Shown: piece after piece, positions 1 through 4,195 of the stretch
How positions within the stretch are numbered: position 1 is the first letter of the stretch
How the letters are laid out: every line of letters begins with the position of its first letter
DNA from: Bacteroidota bacterium
GTDB lineage: Bacteria; Bacteroidota; Bacteroidia; J057
Reading direction: 5' to 3'
DNA: 7,438 bases
NCBI GenBank assembly: GCA_004292985.1
Contig: RDXT01000625.1
Location: forward strand, 1-7,438
Position numbers and translations under genes: made by a program
The notes under the pieces: model-generated
What the model saw: only the letters and a program-made list of their open reading frames with translations
Databases searched by the model: none
What the model was told of the DNA's origin: nothing

Positions 1-600
1 TGCCTCCAGGTCTCCGCTTTCGCGGTGGATGCGGTATTTCCGGAAGCTGATTTCTTCCGAAGGGCCTTTTTGCGCTTCAATTTTGCTGAGCTGCTCCAGA
101 GATTTGGGCAGGTTACGGTTTCTCTGATAGAGTTCTGAGAGGTTCAGACGGTCATCGGCTTCGAGCGGATATTTTTGCAGCAGTTTTTCCAGCACCGAAA
201 TAGCGCCGGAGAAATCGCCTTTCAGCTCGTAGGCCTGGCTGAGCGAGCGGTAGTACCAGGGATTGCCGGGATCACCCTGAATGGCTGACTGGCCCCGCAA
301 AATCGCCTCATCATACTGGCGAAGTTCCGTCAGAATTTTGCAGAGGTTGTACAACGCGGCATGGTTGGAGGGGTCGGCTGCAACGACTTGCTTAAACAGG
401 CCTGCGGCACTGTTGTAGTCTCCCCGGATCATCTGGGTACAGGCCTCTACATACAGCGATTCTGCCCGGTCCCGCTCTCCGGGAGCGGGTGTAGTTGGCG
501 TTTCGCGGCCCTTTCCGGGCTTTTTTTGTGCCCACAGGGAGCCAGAATCGGTGCATGCCCAAAACAAAAGCAAGCTGCAAAGGAAGAAGGTTCTTTTCAT
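1..600 (-). CDS. Exported tetratricopeptide-repeat (TPR) protein, 3' end outside window
   Basis: The frame is open from the ATG at 598-600 to the window edge, giving 200 residues without a stop; the C-terminus is missing. Residues 1-24 form a signal peptide (MKRTFF, then a Leu/Phe-rich core). It could end at Ala24/Gln25 (LWA-Q), a common Bacteroidota pattern, or be a relaxed lipobox at Cys16 (FWAC), so soluble versus lipid-anchored is undecided. A Pro/Thr/Lys-rich linker covers about 26-43. Four consecutive TPR units follow at about 45-80, 81-114, 115-148 and 149-182, with typical positions such as GDYNSAAGLFKQ, ADPSN, ALYNL, YDEAI and GDPGNPWYYRSL. TPR arrays are protein-binding scaffolds, so the likely role is assembly or scaffolding in the envelope; no enzymatic domain is visible. 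It starts 16 bp after the dut stop with no clear Shine-Dalgarno. From memory, dut followed by a TPR gene recurs in Bacteroidota, often ahead of DUF4292 and M23 peptidase genes; those would lie off the left edge. Confidence 0.88.
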   Translation of the reverse strand, partial: MKRTFFLCSLLLFWACTDSGSLWAQKKPGKGRETPTTPAPGERDRAESLYVEACTQMIRGDYNSAAGLFKQVVAADPSNHAALYNLCKILTELRQYDEAILRGQSAIQGDPGNPWYYRSLSQAYELKGDFSGAISVLEKLLQKYPLEADDRLNLSELYQRNRNLPKSLEQLSKIEAQKGPSEEISFRKYRIHRESGDLEA

Positions 601-616
601 CCGATGTAATATACAA

Positions 617-1051
617 TTAGCGGCCCGTATGTCCAAAACCTCCTTCACCTCTCTGGGTTTCACTTAGGCTTTCGGCGGCCTCCCAGAGCACCCGTTCGTG
701 TTTCGCGATTACCATCTGGGCGATGCGCTCTCCTTTGCGGATGGTAAATGGGGTATGACTGAGGTTCACCACGATGGCCTTTACTTCACCGCGATAGTCC
801 GCGTCGATGGTGCCGGGGGAATTGAGCATCGTAACGCCGTGTTTGGCTGCCAGTCCGCTGCGGGGACGCACCTGCGCTTCGTAGCCCGGGGGCAGTTCGA
901 TATAAATTCCGGTGGGAATCATGGCTCTTTCGAGGCTGCCAAGGGTGATGTCTTCGTCATTATTGGCATAGAGGTCCATGCCTGCCGAAAGGGCAGTAGC
1001 GTATGCAGGAAGCGGGTGCGGAGACCGGTTGATGATGCGGACAGAAAGCAT
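617..1051 (-). CDS. dut: Deoxyuridine 5'-triphosphate nucleotidohydrolase (dUTPase)
   Basis: This 144-residue protein hydrolyses dUTP to dUMP and pyrophosphate, which keeps uracil out of DNA and supplies dUMP for thymidylate synthesis. It is a cytosolic homotrimer that needs Mg2+. All five motifs of the trimeric family are present: I SAGMDLYA (22-29), II RPRSGLAAKHGV (62-73), III GTIDADYRGEV (80-90) with the expected catalytic Asp83, IV IRKGERIAQMVI (104-115), and the C-terminal glycine-rich arm V RGEGGFGHTGR (134-144), which closes over the active site of a neighbouring subunit. Length and motif spacing are normal. The protein ends right after motif V with Arg in place of the more usual Lys. 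The ATG at 1049-1051 is the only sensible start and gives the standard N-terminus. It lies 69 bp downstream of the carbinolamine dehydratase stop. The minus-strand box TATTTTCG (1075-1082) is one base off the TAnnTTTG consensus and could give dut its own promoter, but no -33 element is evident. Confidence 0.97.
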   Translation of the reverse strand: MLSVRIINRSPHPLPAYATALSAGMDLYANNDEDITLGSLERAMIPTGIYIELPPGYEAQVRPRSGLAAKHGVTMLNSPGTIDADYRGEVKAIVVNLSHTPFTIRKGERIAQMVIAKHERVLWEAAESLSETQRGEGGFGHTGR

Positions 1052-1120
1052 AAAACGTCTTTTGGATGCAATAACGAAAATAGTAGGGCTTTAGCCTTTA
1101 GGGCATGCCGACAGACTCCT

Positions 1121-1399
1121 TTAAAGTGCCGCCTCCATTTTTTCAGCCAGCGCGAAATCTTTGTCTGTCAGTCCACCTGCATCGTGGGTGCTGAGGCGGA
1201 TATGTACTTTGTTATACACATTGGACCACTCCGGATGGTGATTGGCTTTTTCGGCCAGCAGAGCGCAGCGGGTCATAAAGCCAAAGGCAGCCACGAAGTC
1301 TTTCAGCACAAAGCTTTTTTCAATCCCATTGTTCTGATATATCCATCCGGGGAGCTTTTGGATATGGGACTGGGCTTCGGATTCTGTGTAGGTTTTCAT
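1121..1399 (-). CDS. Pterin-4a-carbinolamine dehydratase (4a-hydroxytetrahydrobiopterin dehydratase, PCD/DCoH family)
   Basis: This 92-residue protein matches the usual length of the PCD family. The family dehydrates 4a-hydroxytetrahydropterin to quinonoid dihydropterin and so regenerates cofactor for aromatic amino acid hydroxylases such as phenylalanine hydroxylase; some members act in molybdopterin or folate metabolism instead. The active-site signature is intact: His54-His55-Pro56 with Trp58 (NHHPEWSNVYNKV), then the THDAGGLTDKD block with Thr71, His72, Asp73, Gly75, Gly76 and Asp81. The N-terminal half shows the expected PGW motif (17-19) and an aromatic-rich helix (DFVAAFGFM). The start ATG at 1397-1399 lies 15 bp after the hutH stop, so translation from the same mRNA is likely; no Shine-Dalgarno is visible. 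No phenylalanine hydroxylase gene is in the window, so the pterin-dependent partner must be elsewhere. Identity is secure; the physiological substrate is inferred from the family. Confidence 0.95.
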   Translation of the reverse strand: MKTYTESEAQSHIQKLPGWIYQNNGIEKSFVLKDFVAAFGFMTRCALLAEKANHHPEWSNVYNKVHIRLSTHDAGGLTDKDFALAEKMEAAL

Positions 1400-1414
1400 A
1401 TAATTCGAATTGAG

Positions 1415-2908
1415 TTAATCGGCAGCCCTAAGGAACGCAATTCCCTGCACAATGTCGTGATGTAAATAGCGGTCCTCCGATACGGGCGGCACGAGTGCCC
1501 GGTACTCCTCCACCCAGCGCTGGAGTTCAGGACTGCTGGCAGAGGGTTCGCGGAAGTGGAGGGCCTGGCTGGCGCACAGCAGCTCGATCGAGAGCACTTT
1601 TTCCAGGTTATCAAGCACCTGAAGGCATTTTACCGCTGCATTGGCCCCCATACTCACATGGTCCTCCTGGTTGTTGGAAGAGGGAATGGTGTCTATGCTG
1701 GCCGGGCTGCAATATTGTTTGTTCTGGCTCACAATGCTGGCCGCAGTGTATTGGGCGATCATCAGGCCTGAATTGAGGCCGGGATTGGCAACGAGAAAGA
1801 GGGGTAGCCCCCGCGAGCCGCTGAGCAACTGATAGCTGCGGCGCTCGGAGATCGAAGCCAGCTCTGCGAGGGCGATGGCCAGAAAATCGAGCGCCAGCGC
1901 GAGGGGCTGCCCGTGAAAATTACCCCCCGAAAGCACAAGGTCTTCCTCCGGAAAAATGTTGGGGTTGTCCGAAACGCTGTTGAGTTCGGTTTCCAGCACG
2001 CGGTACACATGCTGAAGCGTGTCATACGTAGCGCCATGCACTTGCGGAATGCAGCGGAAAGAGTAGGGGTCCTGGACCTGGTTTTTGGGTTGCTGCATCA
2101 TCGGGGACTCACTCATCCAGGCACGGATACGGCTGGCCACCTCCTGTTGTCCGGCATGGGGGCGTATGCGGTGCAGGGCAGGGTGGAAGGGGTCTGGGCG
2201 GCAGCCAAATGCGTCGAGGCTCAGTGCCGCAATTTTATCGGCCAGCTTGGCGAGGCGCAAGCCATTCATAATCAGATAGATCCCATAGGCGAGCATAAAC
2301 TGGGTGCCATTCAGCAGGGCCAGGCCTTCTTTGGCTTCGAGCGACACAGGCTGCCAGTTCATGCGCTTCAGCATCTCAGCCGAAGGCATGATTTCCTCGC
2401 CGATGCGCACCTCGCCCTCGCCTATGAGGGGCAGACAAAGGTGTGCCAGCGGTGCCAGATCGCCACTGGCACCCAGCGATCCCTGGGTATAAACTACGGG
2501 CAGCACCGAGTGGTTGTAAAAACTGAGCAGGCGCTCTGCTGTGGGAACGCAGACCCCTGAGTGTCCATAGGCCAGGGACTGCACCTTGAGCAGGAGCATC
2601 AGCCGCACAATGTCTGCCGGGACCTCCGCTCCGAGGCCGCAGGCGTGAGAACGCAGCAGATTGAGTTGCAACTGCCGCAGGTCGCCCGGCGCAATCACCT
2701 TGTCGCAGAGATAGCCAAATCCGGTATTAATGCCGTACATGATGTCCTGCCCGCTTTCGAGACGCTCTTCGAGGTAGTTGCGGCAGTGCTGTATGCGGAG
2801 CCGGGCAGATTCAGAAAGCCGGACAGGGGTTTTCGAGCGGAATGCGGCGTAGAGCTGGTCTGGCGAGATCTGTGATCCACCAATTTCCCACATGTGTTGC
2901 ATACTCAT
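1415..2908 (-). CDS. hutH: Histidine ammonia-lyase (histidase)
   Basis: This 497-residue protein is full length for the family. It removes ammonia non-oxidatively from L-histidine to give trans-urocanate, the first step of histidine degradation, as a cytosolic homotetramer. The self-forming MIO electrophile comes from Ala147-Ser148-Gly149 in GSLGASGDLAPLAH. Other active-site blocks are intact: Tyr58 in YGINTGFG, Asn200 in LLNGTQ, QDPYSFR (279-285) with Tyr282 and Arg285, SDNPNIF (313-319), GGNFHGQP (328-335) and NQEDHVSM (413-420). Ser88-His89 at the selectivity position is the histidine-type pair, unlike the FL or HL pairs of phenylalanine or tyrosine lyases, so HAL is favoured over PAL/TAL. 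No urocanase or imidazolonepropionase gene is adjacent. The start is slightly uncertain: GAGGA lies only 2 bases before the ATG at 2906-2908 but 8 bases before the in-frame ATG at 2900-2902, so translation may begin at Met3. The gene appears to lead a minus-strand unit with the pterin dehydratase. Confidence 0.94.
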   Translation of the reverse strand: MSMQHMWEIGGSQISPDQLYAAFRSKTPVRLSESARLRIQHCRNYLEERLESGQDIMYGINTGFGYLCDKVIAPGDLRQLQLNLLRSHACGLGAEVPADIVRLMLLLKVQSLAYGHSGVCVPTAERLLSFYNHSVLPVVYTQGSLGASGDLAPLAHLCLPLIGEGEVRIGEEIMPSAEMLKRMNWQPVSLEAKEGLALLNGTQFMLAYGIYLIMNGLRLAKLADKIAALSLDAFGCRPDPFHPALHRIRPHAGQQEVASRIRAWMSESPMMQQPKNQVQDPYSFRCIPQVHGATYDTLQHVYRVLETELNSVSDNPNIFPEEDLVLSGGNFHGQPLALALDFLAIALAELASISERRSYQLLSGSRGLPLFLVANPGLNSGLMIAQYTAASIVSQNKQYCSPASIDTIPSSNNQEDHVSMGANAAVKCLQVLDNLEKVLSIELLCASQALHFREPSASSPELQRWVEEYRALVPPVSEDRYLHHDIVQGIAFLRAAD

Positions 2909-3020
2909 AATCCTCTTTAATCCGGCGAAGATACAACCTGCCCCTAAGGGATTGTATAGCTTTTGCGCAAATGTCTTGCATTTTTACTTTATTTGAACTT
3001 CTGTAAAACCCGATCATGAC
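2909..3020. promoter_or_regulatory. Divergent intergenic region with two small dyads
   Basis: These 112 bases separate hutH (minus) from the beta-lactamase-fold lipoprotein gene (plus) and must hold both promoters. The region is clearly more AT-rich than the flanking genes. It contains a perfect 10-base palindrome, TTTGCGCAAA, at 2962-2971. It also contains an inverted repeat of ATACAA (2931-2936) and TTGTAT (2952-2957) around 15 bases that include CCCTAAGGG. On the minus strand TATCTTCG (2926-2933) is one base off TAnnTTTG and would place a hutH transcription start near 2921, leaving a leader of roughly a dozen bases that includes AAAGAGGA; no -33 TTG is found at the right distance. The dyads may be operators, but elements this short can arise by chance. 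Confidence 0.45.
2961..2995 (+). promoter_or_regulatory. Candidate Bacteroidota-type promoter for the lipoprotein-glycosidase operon
   Basis: TTTTG at 2961-2965 could serve as the -33 element. TTTATTTG at 2988-2995 resembles the -7 box TAnnTTTG with one mismatch (T for A at the second base). The 22-base spacer is slightly longer than the usual 19-21. Transcription would start near 3000, about 20 bases before the ATG at 3021. The proposed -33 element overlaps the palindrome at 2962-2971, so a protein bound there would be expected to block the promoter. This is a consensus match by eye only. Confidence 0.3.
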
Positions 3021-4184
3021 ATGAGATATACCCTTGTTACTGTGTTTCTGGCCTGTGCCATTCTGTTTTTCTCCTGTAAAGGCACTGAGCCTGAGCCGCC
3101 CAAGCCTCCGGTGCCCACCAAGTACGAGGCCGTATTGGACGTTTTTACCGACTCGGTAGTGAAGGCAGCTAATATCCCCGGCCTTTCGATAGCCGTCGTG
3201 GAAGAAGGTCTTCCAGCCTGGGCTGAGGGCTACGGCTTTTCGGATCTGGGCAAGGCCATTCCGGCGACCAAATACACCCGTTACCTCATGGCCCAAAGCG
3301 CCGATCCGGTAGTGGCAGCTGCGGTGCTGCAGGCAGTTACAGAAAGTGGCCTCGACCTCGATGCGCCTGTGAATCAATACCTTCCATTCGCCGTTCGCCA
3401 CCCGCTGTATCCTACGGCTGTCATTACGTTGCGCATGCTGCTCAGCCACACGGCGGGCCTCGCAGACGACAGCACACAGTTGGCGAGCCTCTACGGTCCC
3501 GGCGATACGCAGGTACGGCTGCGAGATTTTTTAAAGGACTACTTTACAGTCGGTAGTACTTATTACAGTGTTAATCATTTTACTTCCAAGCGCCCTGGCA
3601 AGACCTATCAGTATTCGCGTATTGGCATTGCCCTGGCAGCCCTGGCCGTAGAAAACCGCACAGGTGTAGGATTTGACCTGTATTGCAAAACGCATCTCTT
3701 CCTCGACCTGGGATTCAGCAGCGTCTCCTGGTATCTCTACGACCTCCAAAGCGATCTGGTCGCGCTGCCTTATATGCGCATGCCCGGAGGCAATTACCAG
3801 GCGCAGGCGCTGTATGGCTATCCGATGTATCCGAGCGGCAGCCTGCGGGTGAGTTCGGAGCTAATGGCGCGTTTTCTTTCTGCCGCCCTTAGCGGAGGTG
3901 TATATAGCGGCCAGCAGGTGCTGAGCAGTGCGCAGGTCGAAGATATGCTCCGGGTGCAGAACCCCTTTATTGATCCCAGTCAGGCCCTCGGATGGGATAC
4001 CTATACCGTTGGAGGACGTAGCCTGAGCGGCATCAAGGGGTCGGACAAGGGCTATTCTTCCTGCATGTATATCAGCCCTGCTACCGGTAGCGGGGTGGTG
4101 ATTCTGGCAAATACAACAGGCATAGACGCACTGTTGGAGACATTGGTACTCAAGGCGCTGTCTGTAGCTGAGCAGGCTGATTAA
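3021..4184 (+). CDS. Serine beta-lactamase-fold (PF00144-like) lipoprotein with degenerate catalytic motifs, probable pseudoenzyme
   Basis: This 387-residue protein begins with a lipoprotein signal peptide: MRYT, a hydrophobic core, then FFSC with Cys19 as the likely lipidated residue. A Pro/Glu/Lys-rich tether follows (20-34). The remainder follows the class C beta-lactamase / serine hydrolase pattern: IPGLSIAVV (52-60), then ESGLDLDAPVNQYLP (108-122), ITLRMLLSHTAGL (135-147) matching the family's LLxHTSGL block, YQYSRIG (196-202), and the C-terminal KGYSS (343-347) and GSGVVILANT (356-365) strands. Active family members use SxxK, YxN and HxG/KTG. Here the aligned positions are Gln92-Ser93-Ala94-Asp95, Tyr198-Ser199-Arg200 and Ile338-Lys339-Gly340. 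The nucleophile, general base Lys, Asn and His all appear to be lost, and only the Tyr remains. The reading frame is intact and fold residues are conserved, so this does not look like a decaying gene. A binding or structural role in the envelope is inferred. The gene lies 11 bp before the secreted glycosidase gene and is probably co-transcribed with it. Confidence 0.85.
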   Translation: MRYTLVTVFLACAILFFSCKGTEPEPPKPPVPTKYEAVLDVFTDSVVKAANIPGLSIAVVEEGLPAWAEGYGFSDLGKAIPATKYTRYLMAQSADPVVAAAVLQAVTESGLDLDAPVNQYLPFAVRHPLYPTAVITLRMLLSHTAGLADDSTQLASLYGPGDTQVRLRDFLKDYFTVGSTYYSVNHFTSKRPGKTYQYSRIGIALAALAVENRTGVGFDLYCKTHLFLDLGFSSVSWYLYDLQSDLVALPYMRMPGGNYQAQALYGYPMYPSGSLRVSSELMARFLSAALSGGVYSGQQVLSSAQVEDMLRVQNPFIDPSQALGWDTYTVGGRSLSGIKGSDKGYSSCMYISPATGSGVVILANTTGIDALLETLVLKALSVAEQAD

Positions 4185-4195
4185 CAGGTATTTAC

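Noticed and set aside
1086..1103. Repetitive CTTTAG-like bases between the pterin dehydratase and dut, considered as a terminator.
   Set aside because: The repeats are direct rather than inverted. The only stem is GGCT/AGCC with a 2-base loop and no T-run, so it does not support a terminator.
1402..1411. Perfect palindrome AATTCGAATT in the 15 bp gap between hutH and the pterin dehydratase.
   Set aside because: It is AT-rich, has no loop and so cannot form a useful RNA hairpin, and it lies in a short transcribed gap; chance is the simplest explanation.
698..1465. A 255-codon plus-strand open frame spanning dut and the pterin dehydratase.
   Set aside because: It runs antisense to two genes with complete family motifs and crosses their intergenic gap; no domain signature was seen in its translation.
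1913..2560. A 215-codon plus-strand open frame inside hutH.
   Set aside because: It is an antisense shadow of highly conserved ammonia-lyase sequence with low-information composition.
1415..2908. Phenylalanine or tyrosine ammonia-lyase as the identity of the MIO enzyme, suggested by the adjacent pterin dehydratase.
   Set aside because: The selectivity pair is Ser88-His89, as in histidine lyases, and the QDPYSFR and NQEDHVSM blocks are HAL-like.
2811..3449. A 212-codon minus-strand open frame across the start of the lipoprotein gene and the hutH 5' end.
   Set aside because: It overlaps two supported genes and the divergent promoter region, and shows no signal peptide or domain pattern.
3021..4184. 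Calling the lipoprotein gene a beta-lactamase resistance determinant.
   Set aside because: The SxxK, YxN and HxG/KTG catalytic positions are all substituted, so antibiotic hydrolysis is not supported despite the fold.
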